This document shows, piece by piece, positions 1 through 7,203 of a DNA stretch of 7,203 nucleotides. The notes beneath the pieces are model-generated. The model had not been told where the DNA came from. It did not search any database and saw only the letters and a program-made list of their open reading frames with translations. The first letter of the stretch is position 1; each line of letters opens with the position of its first letter. The stretch is from CAMDMI01 sp036759185 (GTDB lineage: Bacteria > Bacteroidota > Bacteroidia > Cytophagales > Flexibacteraceae): assembly GCA_036759185.1 (NCBI GenBank), contig DAIOVD010000204.1, positions 1 through 7,203 on the forward strand. Reading direction: 5' to 3'. A program made the translations under genes and the position numbers.

Positions 1-3000
1 GGCAAGGCATCCACCACATTGAAATGCTTGTTGGTCACAACAGGTTCGTTGAAATCGAAGAAAATTTCAGCTTGTGCACGTAGGCTGTCACCGGTTTCCG
101 TCCCGATTCCGGTTTGTATTAAATAGCTGACGAATCCTTCGCCTTTTCCTGTGGAATCATTCACCGGCAGGAATCCTTTGGAAGGATCAACGGAAGGCTG
201 ACCCGTAGCGGCATCGATGGTAGTGAACTGCCAGAAAATCTGTTTGTTGATCACGTCCAGCGTACCCAGTACATTTACCTTGATTCCCTGTTCTGCTGAA
301 AGATCAATTTGAGAAGAAAAGCTGTTCTGGCCTGTGGGAACATCAAATATTTTCCCTCCAAATCCATATTGAGTGAGCTGCAGTGTTCCAGCTTCAAAAT
401 TGTTGTCTAATGGCTGGACAATGCGAACGGTTCCGGCGGCAGCACTGGCAAATTCCGGATCGTTTTCAAATAGAATAGTGAAAGGCAAGGAATCGCTTTT
501 TGCCACAAATTTTGAGCTGCCAACACCTTCAGGTCCAACAATTTCATTTGGATCGCAGGAATATGAAACCGTAGTAACTTTCTCCTCCATGAAAGGCGTA
601 TTTGGAAAACAAAATACGCTGCGGCCATCGCCACCTGTATGGCAAATTCGTAGGATTCTGACGGTGTATTCCACCCCACAACGCTGCTTTTTAGGCTGGA
701 ATACGTGCACCTCGCATTGCGGAATTGAAATGCCATCACATTCTGCATCCGGCTTTTTGTGAGGAAGCTCGCCCGGATCTCCAAATTGATGAATTGGATC
801 AAATGGTTTATGCGCAGGTTTGGTTGGCGGTGGTGGCGGTGGCCGGCGTGGAGTGGGAGGTTGATTGAAAAGTTCCCTTTGATTGTTGAAATTCATGTCA
901 CCTCCAAAAAAGCTACCTCCATCACTTTGTGTTGATGGTTGTCCTGTTATTCCCGGTTTGGGGGCATTGGGTTCAAACCTTCCGAAAATGTTGGCATAAA
1001 TGATGGGTCCGTAAACGAAACCGGTGGCCAGATTTCCAACCAGTTTACCTCCACGTTTTGGTCCGTTCAATCGCCGTTTAAATTCGATTGAGTCGCCATC
1101 GCAGGCCGAGTTAATCAGGTCCTGTGCAGTCCGTCTGAAGTTGGATGAATAAGTTACAAACACTCCATCATTGTAATCGAAATACAATTCCTTTTCAGTT
1201 GGCAAATTGTATTCGATCAAGTCGGTAACACACAAAAGCCGCAGACTTAGGTCTTCTGCTTCATTGGGATTACTGACTAGTCCAAACCCTTTCATCAGAT
1301 TGGGCTGGTACAAACTTGGTGTGTAATCGTATGCCTTTATTGTCTGCAAATCGGCTGATTTGATTAAGCCAGCACTCTGGAAGTTTTTAAACGCAAGTCG
1401 CTGAAAACTCCAGTAACCACCTATGGAATCAACGATGCTCTGATCTTCGATTTCATCAATTTTCTGTATGGAAAGAGCCCTTACCTTTTCAATCTGATTG
1501 GCAATTTGCTGGAAGAAAAGGGAGTCGGGCAGGTTGATGGCGTATGCCTGTGCAAACAAATCACTTGTTGCTGAAAATTCTGCCATGTTAAATGCAATGG
1601 AAAACGATTCTCCCGGGGCCACATTCCGTTTCCATGCTGGTACATAGGTCATGAAATCATATAGTTCGTGCGTAACAGCGGAATCCAGGTCGTAAACCCC
1701 TGATTTTGCATGAAGCGATTTCAATCCATCGGCATTCGTGCTGATGGTTACGTTTTTAACATTGGCAAACGCTGGAAAACTCACTTTGGCAAACGCATTT
1801 TCTACATCGGTGTTGCCTGCATTTGTAAACTGATATAAAAGCGGCACTGTGGCCGAAGCAGCAATCTTTGCCGGGAAATTATCGGTCGAAACCATTTCTG
1901 TGGTTGACTTAGGCATGACCTGCAAACCATTGGCCAGATCGAATGTGTCAAGTCCTGGTTTGATGGCTCTTACAGTATAAAACCCAAGTGGTAAGGTCTG
2001 GCAATGAAAGGTAACCCTTGCCTGCATACTGTTGCGAAGCTGCCGAATCGTTCCGGTATCAACCACAGTTCCCGAACCATTCAATAAGATAAACAGCGTC
2101 TGGCTTGTAAAGGCAGCTCCTTTAATTTCAGTTGTGGCATTTCCCTGTCCTACTTTATTGGGTGAAATGGAGATAATACTGAAAGGCAATGCCCTTACTT
2201 TTAGGCTCGTAATCCCGGAAGTATTGGGTTTTACTCCAATAAAATACTGACCCGCTTCTGCATTTGGGATGATGAGTTCCTTGCTTCCATCTTCAGGCGA
2301 AACAAAGTCAGATGTGCTGGAAGTGGGCACTTTTCCATTCGATGCAAATGCGGCTTGTCCCTCAAATTCGGCCAGAATATCCAGACCGGCACCAATGTTG
2401 ACCGAGCGATAGAAATAGTCGCCGTTGAAGTTGTTTTCGCTGGCTGTTACATCCAGATTGACCGGATTGATGAAGATGTTTCGGTTGGAAGCCGTATACA
2501 CTTCGTTGTTGGTGTAGTTGGATTCAATCGCTCCGAAATTGCTGTTGGCGAACACACCCGGTTTATAGGGGCCAGGAAGTAATCCACTAACCACCATGGA
2601 TGATGAAAGTGAAACATTGCCACCTGCATTCAGGTTCACACCAGTTTGATGTTGCCCCGTTTCGCCATCTGTGAAGGGATTGAATACTCCAAGTTTCGAC
2701 ATCCGGAATGTGTTTTTAGGTGTTCCGGAAAAGCTCCCCGCACCAATGTTTCGCAGAACGTAATTAAAGCTGAGTGTTCTTCCTGCTTCAATGTTTGCAG
2801 GAAGTACCAATGCATCAGGTCGCAAATCAGGCAGTACCGGAGCGGAAATGGCAACCGGAATGGTGATGATGTTGTTGGCTTCACCCGATGCGCCTTCCCA
2901 TGTGTTTATGTCAGCGTCAGTAACCAGTTGAAGGAAGTAATTGCCTGAAAAACTGAGTGGCACAGACCCATGGATGGTGTCTTTAAAAACCACATTGGTT

Positions 3001-6000
3001 GGCATTGATGTAATGCCGGGAAGTTTAAATGAACTTCCAAGTGTGGCTATTCCGTTTACCTGCGTCGAAGATGGGCTGTTGGAAAGAAAAGCCTTTGTAA
3101 CAACCTTTCCGCTCAATTCATTTATCCCCAGATTTTTGAGCTCAAGTGGAATGGAAAAAGGGGAACCAGAGGCCAGGGACAGAGAAGTGGGTGTGTTGAG
3201 CATCACCACATCCGGCGTTGGCGATGAGACGAAGAAAACAGGCTGGCTTATCTTATTGTCAGCCAGATCCGTATCGAAACCATTTGCTGCAGTTCCCAGA
3301 GTCATCACCACAAAGTAATTTCCTGATGGAACTGTATTTCGGTTGATGGTTTGTGCCGGGATTGAGAATGTAGAGGGTATTCCAGCCGGAAATGAAAGGG
3401 TAAATGATTTCTCATATAGGGCATTGCTTCCCAAAGCATTCTGACTAATCAGAACTTTGCCCAAAACCTCGGTTGGAATCCCCGGACCGTTCTGAATCAA
3501 AGTAAAACTGGCTAGCCCACTTACATCAAAACTGGGTTGGTTTTGAAATATGTCGATGCTGCCCGGATGTGTTATTGTGCTTAATGACAAAGCAAACGAA
3601 GGTGATGCGGTAACCGAAATTACTTTCAGCAGGGTATTGTTGTTTTCATTTAGTTCAGGCTGAATACCGCTTGCATCAGCCAATATTGACAACTCATAAT
3701 TACCTGGTGTAAGACCGGTTGGAATTGCAACTGTCTTTGAAACAGTAGTATTGCTTCCTATCAAAAGAGCATCTACGTCTGATTCTCCGAGATATTTCGG
3801 CGCATCGGCTGATCCCACTTTTTTAAGATTGTAGTGTATTTTAACTGTCCCGGCACCTGCAGCATTGCCTGAGTTGGATAGTGTAAACGTCAGTGGATAA
3901 TCCGCTGCCGATTGTGCAGTAGAAGCCGAAACCAATGCTGAGGGAACATAGTCCGGTTTTTTACTCAGGTCCAGATTAAGTTGCGTTCCTGAACTCAGGT
4001 TGTTTGCTTCAAATGTGTATTCAAAAACCTGGTTGTTTACGTCGGTTTCAACAAATACAAAAAGTGGAGTAACACCAAAATATGGAACCTGAAATGTAAC
4101 CGAATCGTTGTAAAACGCATTGGGATTGAGACTGGATCCTGAAAACCCGGATGTGTACACAACCAATGCAGTGGCCCGGTTCAAAACAGACGTTGTACTT
4201 AGATAAACCCTGTCAACCCACGGAATCTCACTTGCTTTTGGCGAATTGGTTCCGACATTGGTTACACGGTATTTTACTTTTACCAGATTGCCTTGCTGGG
4301 TGGAAGTGGGAGTTGCTGTTACACTACCAACGGCAAGGTCGGCAGGAGGACGAAGGATTACAGTAAATGCATTGGAAACAAGGCCATTGTTTTGCTTTAC
4401 ATTTTCATTGAACGCTCCGAGTCCATTCGAACCATTGACCACAATGTGAAGGAATGCTTGTCCGGAATAATCGTGCGGAATGCGCAAACCATTGGAAGAC
4501 ACCAGTAAACTACTGTCAATTTCAAGCGATACGGGCTTTGATTGATATCCGTTGCAGGTATTGCAAACCCGTAAGGCATTATTTCTAAGTAACCTTGGAT
4601 TTACAGTGGCCCGTCCAATGAATTTTGCCTGGCTGTCAAACGAAGCACTTGGGCTGATGTATACGTCGTCCTGCCATGTGAAATCGGTAGAATTCAGGCA
4701 GTTTTCGGGTGTACAGTCAAACTCTTGAAAAGTGCCTTTGGCGTCCTTGTCTCCCTGGTTTCGCACTGTATATGTGAACGGAATTACCTGATCTCCAACC
4801 GCTGTAGAGGGTGTAAATGCTTGTCCCAAACCCACCAGATCGGGAGAAGGATTTGCCTGTACCAAGTTGATTCGCCCCGGGTTGCGGAACAAAAGGTTGT
4901 TGCCTTCATTGGTTTCGATCACTTCACTGCCGGCATCGGTTTGTACATACAAAAAGAATTCTCCCAGCTGGCTAACCGGGATTTGAAACGAGCCATTGTA
5001 AGAGGATCCGCCTGCCAGCGCATTGACATTGGCTTTCGATCCAACCAAAATATCACTTCCAATTATGGAATCAATGGATAGATAGAGTCGGTCTGTCCAT
5101 GAACCTGGCAACGTTACGCCTGTTCCCTGATTGGTTACTGTATACGTTACCGATAAAACACCCGGTGTTCCCAACGAAGCCTGTGACACAATGTTCGAAA
5201 TGGATAAATCGGGGAGGGATCGGGTGGTGAGTTGCTGCAACGGTCCGTTTGTTGATTGGCAGGCAGATCGGCTCACGACCTGGACGTTATACAATGTGCC
5301 AAAGTTGAGATTGCTCAGAACTGTGCTGATTTCGGCTATTCCCTGAACTGTTGGTGAGCCAGGCCGGGCACCAGGCGAAGGCCACAAATACAAGTCATAT
5401 GAAATGGTATTGATGGAAGGCTGCCATGAAAAAGTCAGAATGTTTTCCTGGTTGATGCTGCCATTTACCGGAAGCACATTCGAGACGGATCCAGGCGTTA
5501 GATTTGGGACAACCAGTACCTGAATGGTGTCCCTGAAGACACAACCCAAAGCACCTGTGGTTCTCACTGAAATCTCAGTGTCTGTAGTTGGGGAAATGGT
5601 TACGGATGATGTTGTTGCTGAATTGCTCCATAAAAATGAAGCCCCGGACGAAACACTTACCACGATTGGGTTGCCGCTGCAAACCGTATTGGCAGGCTTA
5701 TCGGAACTCAATACAGGCACTGTATCGATTTGAATCTGAATGGCTGGACTCGTGGCCGTGCATCCATTTGCGGTAGTACCAATTGCCGAATAACTACCCG
5801 CATCCGATGCTGAAAAAGTAGTACCAAAGAGATTGGTTGTCGCCCCATCTTTTAACCATTCCCGGCTGGCCAGGACAGAGCCAGTTGTGGTAAGAATAAC
5901 AGGATTTCCTTCGCAAACAGCAGGGGCAGAAGGAGAAATGGTGAAAGTCGGAACGGCTTTGGTTGTCAAAACCAGGTTGGTTGAAGTGCTGGAACAGCTT

Positions 6001-7203
6001 CCCTGTGAAACCCGTACAGCATAGGTTCCCGCTGTGTTGACAGTTAGGGTGTTGGAGGTGGCTCCTGGAATGTCCGAGCCGTCTTTGATCCACTGATTGC
6101 CGGTGACAGAAGATGAAACCAGTCCGAGACTGGCGTTTGCGCAAAAACTGGTTTGTCCACCGGAGGTTATGGTTGGTATTGCAGGAGGAACACAAGCCCC
6201 TACGCCCAGCACATATTCTGTACTTTCTCCGGTTACCGTCAGTGTATTGGCAGTGGTGTTTAAGGTCGCATTGGCTGTAGTCCACGTGGTTCCGGTGTTG
6301 TCGTTTCGTTTGAAAAGACCGAGTTGACCTTCGTTTCCTGTCGTAACAAAACTGTTTCCGGAATAATGGTAGGAGGCCGTGTATTGAGGGTTGGAGATCC
6401 CGGCATGGAAAACGCCGAAATAGCGGTCGTTGCTGCCCGGATTTTCGATGCCCGATTCGGTATTCGGTTTTTCAGAAACCGCATAAATATGGGTTCCGGC
6501 CTCTCCGGTAAACGTGCCGGACGTAAGCGATACAGCAAGATTGTCCTGTCCGTTCGTGGTTAAGTTCGTTGTCGGAAATCCGGTGGACACGTAGTTGTGG
6601 CTGGATGAATTTCCAATGGCCGCACCACTTGTAATCCGGGTAGGGCCATTTGCCAGGCTGCCGTTGATCTCATTCGTAGTTCCGTCGAAAACAGTATTTC
6701 CGGTGGATTCGTCAAAATTGTAGTAGGTCACAAGGTTGTCGAAAAGGGCGTCACTACTGGTGATTTTCCTGCACATCCGGTCACGGATCTCGGATTGGGT
6801 GAGGGATGAATTCCAGATACGAACTTCATCGATCGATCCGTTGAAATGCCCATACGCTCCTCCACCGATTTCACTGGAAGAAGCAAATACGTTGGTGCGT
6901 CCACTGGTCAATCCTGTGGCAACCAAAATACCGTTCACATACAGGCTGGGTTGCTTGTTGGTGTAGACAACGGAAACATGCGTCCACCCGGAAATGGTTC
7001 CCGACCAGGAAAGCAAAACAGGAATGTAGCTGTCCCCATGTTCAAACACACAAACACCATTCGTTCCAACTGAAAAACCAGCACCGGCATTCTGGGAACC
7101 AGAGCCAAGGGCAACGCCATGAAGCGGAAAGACCACAAACTGGTTGTTGCCGAATTGTCCGCCTGCACCATCAGTCGATTGACCATGAAGGGTTGTGGTA
7201 CTT
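1..7203 (-). CDS. Giant multidomain secreted/surface protein (LamG, Ig-like, Fn3-like, CARDB repeats), partial at both ends
   Basis: One minus-strand frame (codons starting at 7202, 7199 and so on down to 5) is open for 2400 codons. The phase was confirmed at more than 20 landmarks spread across the window, and the translation is coherent protein throughout. No start or stop is present, so the complete protein exceeds 2400 residues. Composition is that of extracellular beta-sandwich proteins: rich in Ser, Thr, Asn, Gly and Val, poor in Lys and Arg, with Cys confined to defined modules. Domain order is LamG, beta module, three Ig-like, Fn3-like, seven CARDB-like, PPC-like, TIG-like, DUF11-like, mixed helical region, Pro-rich linker, Cys-rich segment and a DUF7619-like module. 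Such proteins are usually exported adhesins or carbohydrate/protein-binding scaffolds; in Bacteroidota they are often type IX secretion substrates. No catalytic domain is recognised. The signal peptide and any C-terminal sorting domain must lie outside the window. Coding is near certain; specific function and ligand are unknown. Confidence 0.95.
3..557 (-). other. Conserved C-terminal-type module of giant surface proteins (DUF7619-like)
   Basis: Residues 2216-2400. The signature runs from CDPNEIVGPEGVG through LPFTILFENDPEFASAAAG, VRIVQPLD and IFWQFTTIDAATG to GFLPVND, GKGEGFVSYLI and AQAEIFFDFNEPVVTN. From memory, this D-P-N-x-x-x-G-P-x-G ... F-E-N-D-P ... G-x-G-E-G-F-V ... I-x-F-D-x-N-x-P pattern recurs in very large proteins of Bacteroidota, Planctomycetota, Cyanobacteria and myxobacteria, usually near the C-terminus. 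I believe it corresponds to Pfam DUF7619; the label is from memory. The module looks essentially complete, ending with HFNVVDALP at the window edge, so a sorting domain or more repeats may follow. Confidence 0.7.
558..740 (-). other. Cys-rich segment before the conserved C-terminal module
   Basis: Residues 2155-2215, plus the Cys at 2216 that begins the next module. Cysteines occur in ECDG, PQCEV, RCGVEY, RICHT, VFCFP and SCDPNE: six in about 62 residues, in a protein otherwise poor in Cys. VEYTVRILRI and KVTTVSYSC look like beta strands. The even count and extracellular setting suggest disulfide bonds. No known family is recognised; it may be an N-terminal extension of the following domain. 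Confidence 0.55.
741..977 (-). other. Gly/Asn/Pro-rich linker with a six-proline run
   Basis: Residues 2076-2154. Low-complexity, probably disordered sequence: Gly/Ser/Asn-rich (DGGSFFGGDMNFNNQ) followed by PTPRRPPPPPPTKPAHKP. Six consecutive Pro codons occupy 842-825. The composition suggests a stiff, extended hinge separating the preceding region from the Cys-rich and C-terminal modules. Confidence 0.75.
978..1517 (-). other. Mixed alpha/beta region of unknown family
   Basis: Residues 1896-2075. The start is strongly amphipathic and charged (QQIANQIEKVRALSIQKIDE, then IEDQSIVDSI), which reads as helix. It is followed by YWSFQRLAFKNFQSAG, an acidic LIEYNLPTEKEL segment, a second probable helix (RRTAQDLINSACDGD) and a basic patch (KRRLNGPKRGGK). 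A hydrophobic run (LVGNLATGFVYGPIIYANIF) precedes the linker. Nothing matches a family I know. The higher Lys/Arg/Glu content and helical character contrast with the beta-sandwich modules on both sides. The hydrophobic run contains Asn and Gly and is not a convincing membrane helix. Confidence 0.5.
1518..1916 (-). other. DUF11/CARDB-like beta-sandwich
   Basis: Residues 1763-1895. VPLLYQFTNAGNTDVENAF is the F-x-N-x-G-N-T-D-V strand seen in DUF11-like and related 'additive' Ig-fold domains. WKRNVAPGESFSIAF gives the later G-E-S-F-x-I strand. Between them lies a longer excursion containing LDSAVTHELYDFMTY. It closes the beta-rich part of the protein; the frame then passes into a stretch with helical character. 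Confidence 0.5.
1917..2186 (-). other. IPT/TIG-like Ig-fold domain
   Basis: Residues 1673-1762. FSIISISPNKVGQGN followed by TTEIKGAAF matches the usual TIG opening (I-x-x-I-x-P-x-x-G, then V/I-x-I-x-G-x-x-F). It continues with ARVTFHCQTLPLGFYTVRAIKPG, matching the closing L-P-x-G-x-Y-x-V strand. It is a typical extracellular beta-sandwich. Confidence is moderate because the middle strands are not diagnostic. Confidence 0.65.
2187..2459 (-). other. PPC-like beta jelly-roll domain
   Basis: Residues 1582-1672. The segment shows NFNGDYFYRSVNIGAG, LDILAEFEG, then SKELIIPNAEAGQYFIGVKP and SLKVRALP. A strand carrying a hydrophobic-x-E-F pair followed by the A/G-G-x-Y-F/Y-I-x-V strand is typical of bacterial pre-peptidase C-terminal (PPC) domains, although no peptidase is seen here. 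It follows the last CARDB-like unit directly and precedes the TIG-like domain. The assignment is by pattern only. Confidence 0.55.
2460..5213 (-). repeat. Array of seven divergent CARDB-like domains
   Basis: Residues 664-1581. Unit boundaries are about 5213-4845, 4844-4350, 4349-3957, 3956-3603, 3602-3216, 3215-2832 and 2831-2460. Most begin with a Pro-Asp or Ala-Asp-Leu motif (PDLSIS, PDLVGL, ADLAVG, PDYVPS, PDVVML, PDLRPD). They continue with a Y/F-x-V-x-N-x-G strand (YTVTNQG, YTVRNQG, YRVTNVG, FTLSNSG, YVLRNIG) and end in an acidic/Asn turn before NN (ETNEGNN, EYTFEANN, ELNENNN, GASGEANN, ESNYTNN). Units 1-3 also share a D-R/D-x-Y-L/I-S strand. This is the CARDB (cell adhesion related domain in bacteria) pattern. 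Unit 5 is the most divergent and unit 2 is enlarged. Identity between units is low, so the array looks old, not recently amplified. Confidence 0.85.
5214..5498 (-). other. Fibronectin type III-like domain
   Basis: Residues 569-663. It opens with a PVNGS segment and LTFSWQPS (the Fn3 B-strand Trp), continues with ISYDLYLW (C strand) and ends with LNFGTLYNVQVVSRSACQ, matching the L-x-x-x-T-x-Y-x-x-x-V pattern of the Fn3 E-F region. It sits between the Ig-like array and the first CARDB-like domain, acting as a further beta-sandwich spacer. Assignment rests on this strand pattern rather than on a search. Confidence 0.75.
5499..6194 (-). repeat. Three tandem Ig/PKD-like domains
   Basis: Residues 337-568 form three units of about 70-82 residues: 6194-5949, 5948-5712 and 5711-5499. 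Each has an early Cys (SFCANAS, AVCEGNP, TVCSGNP), a central Trp (QWIKDG, EWLKDG, LWSNS) and a late Cys (GSCSSTS, NGCTATS, LGCVFRD), as expected for an Ig-type sandwich with one disulfide. Units 1 and 2 share the W-x-K-D-G core and a G-x-Y/S-x-A strand; unit 3 is a more divergent type with SVTISPTTDTEISV. Such tandem Ig-like domains are common spacer or presentation units in Bacteroidota surface proteins. Confidence 0.85.
6198..6608 (-). other. Beta-rich module following LamG, family not assigned
   Basis: Residues 199-335. It contains GTHIYAVSEKPN, NDRYFGVFHAG, YTASYHYSGN, GQLGLFKRNDN and a closing TLTVTGESTEYVLG. From memory, modules with the NDRYFGVF and LxLxxRNDN pattern recur after LamG or other binding domains in Bacteroidota surface proteins, where they form a self-contained beta unit just before Ig-like repeats. 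There are no cysteines and no candidate catalytic cluster. It is probably a structural or ligand-binding beta-sandwich; I cannot name a Pfam family with confidence. Confidence 0.6.
6636..7202 (-). other. LamG/concanavalin-A-like jelly-roll domain (N-terminus outside the window)
   Basis: Residues 1-189. Visible hallmarks are GTNGVCVFEHG, then SGWTHVSVVY followed by PSLYVNG (the typical W-x-H-V-x-V-x-Y and LYVNG strands), then GGGAYGHFNGSIDEVRIWN with the DEVRIWN signature at 6830-6810. A TQSEIRDRM tail and NLVTYYNFDES (6737-6705) with a following DG complete the usual LamG ending. This fold typically binds glycans or proteins on other surfaces. The domain is nearly complete but its first strands lie beyond base 7203. 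Family assignment is firm; the ligand is unknown. Confidence 0.9.

Noticed and set aside
373..762. 129-codon plus-strand ORF, with similar plus-strand ORFs at 2646-2948, 2941-3318 and 4725-5081
   Set aside because: All lie antisense to the long coding frame, and their products show no family resemblance. They are what a stop-poor, Ser/Thr/Val-rich coding sequence produces on its opposite strand.
407..802. 131-codon minus-strand ORF
   Set aside because: It is out of phase with the long frame, which here encodes the Cys-rich segment and the CDPNE signature. The shifted product has no recognisable features.
825..851. GGTGGC/TGG-like repetitive DNA considered as a microsatellite or regulatory repeat
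   Set aside because: It is in frame, uses mixed CCA/CCG codons and encodes the Pro run of the linker, so it is explained by protein composition.
2008..2040. Internal start such as the ATG in NSMQARVTF, as evidence of a separate downstream gene
   Set aside because: The frame continues across it with no intergenic gap, and the TIG-like domain spans it, so it is an internal Met.
3151..3170. Possible frameshift at the A5G4 run (minus strand CCCCTTTTT)
   Set aside because: Miscounting one A gives an apparent stop (GGA TAA) just downstream, but the sequence has five A's (3155-3159) and the frame continues as FSIPLELKNLGINELSG. The gene is intact here; only a sequencing error would break it.
5794..6285. 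163-codon minus-strand ORF (begins MDYSQCDLKHH), the longest start-to-stop ORF in the window
   Set aside because: It is a shifted frame over the Ig-like domains. The protein is rich in His, Arg, Trp, Cys and Gln with no domain logic, while the overlapping long frame reads clear Ig motifs.
1..7203. CRISPR array, tRNA/rRNA, insertion sequence, promoter or terminator
   Set aside because: No direct-repeat/spacer pattern, RNA-gene motif, transposase segment or non-coding gap was seen; coding sequence covers the whole window.

Overview
The window is the interior of one very large protein-coding gene on the minus strand. Read from base 7202 down to base 3, a single frame stays open for 2400 codons. 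Neither its start codon nor its stop codon lies in the window, and no intergenic DNA, RNA gene, promoter or terminator is visible. Residue numbers below count from the codon at 7202-7200.

The product is a mosaic of secreted or surface-type domains. From the N-terminal side (high coordinates) to the C-terminal side (low coordinates) they are: a LamG/concanavalin-A-like jelly roll missing its N-terminus (7202-6636); a beta-rich module of unassigned family (6608-6198); three Ig/PKD-like domains, each with a Cys pair and a Trp (6194-5499); a fibronectin-III-like domain (5498-5214); and a run of seven divergent CARDB-like domains (5213-2460). After these come a PPC-like jelly roll (2459-2187), an IPT/TIG-like domain (2186-1917) and a DUF11/CARDB-like domain (1916-1518). 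The C-terminal part starts with an unassigned, partly helical stretch (1517-978), followed by a Gly/Asn/Pro-rich linker with six prolines in a row (977-741), a six-Cys segment (740-555) and a conserved module of the type found near the end of many giant bacterial surface proteins (557-3, probably DUF7619).

The likely source is a free-living or environmental Bacteroidota (Cytophagia/Saprospiria-like). The Ig-like modules with NGC and CxGNP motifs, the LamG type, the post-LamG module and the CARDB repeats are the style of proteins exported by the type IX secretion system in that phylum. A spot count of the first 60 bases gives 28 G/C, so GC looks moderate. This placement is inference: the signal peptide and any sorting domain would lie outside the window. 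The protein is probably an extracellular adhesin or glycan-binding scaffold. I see no catalytic domain and no multi-gene system.
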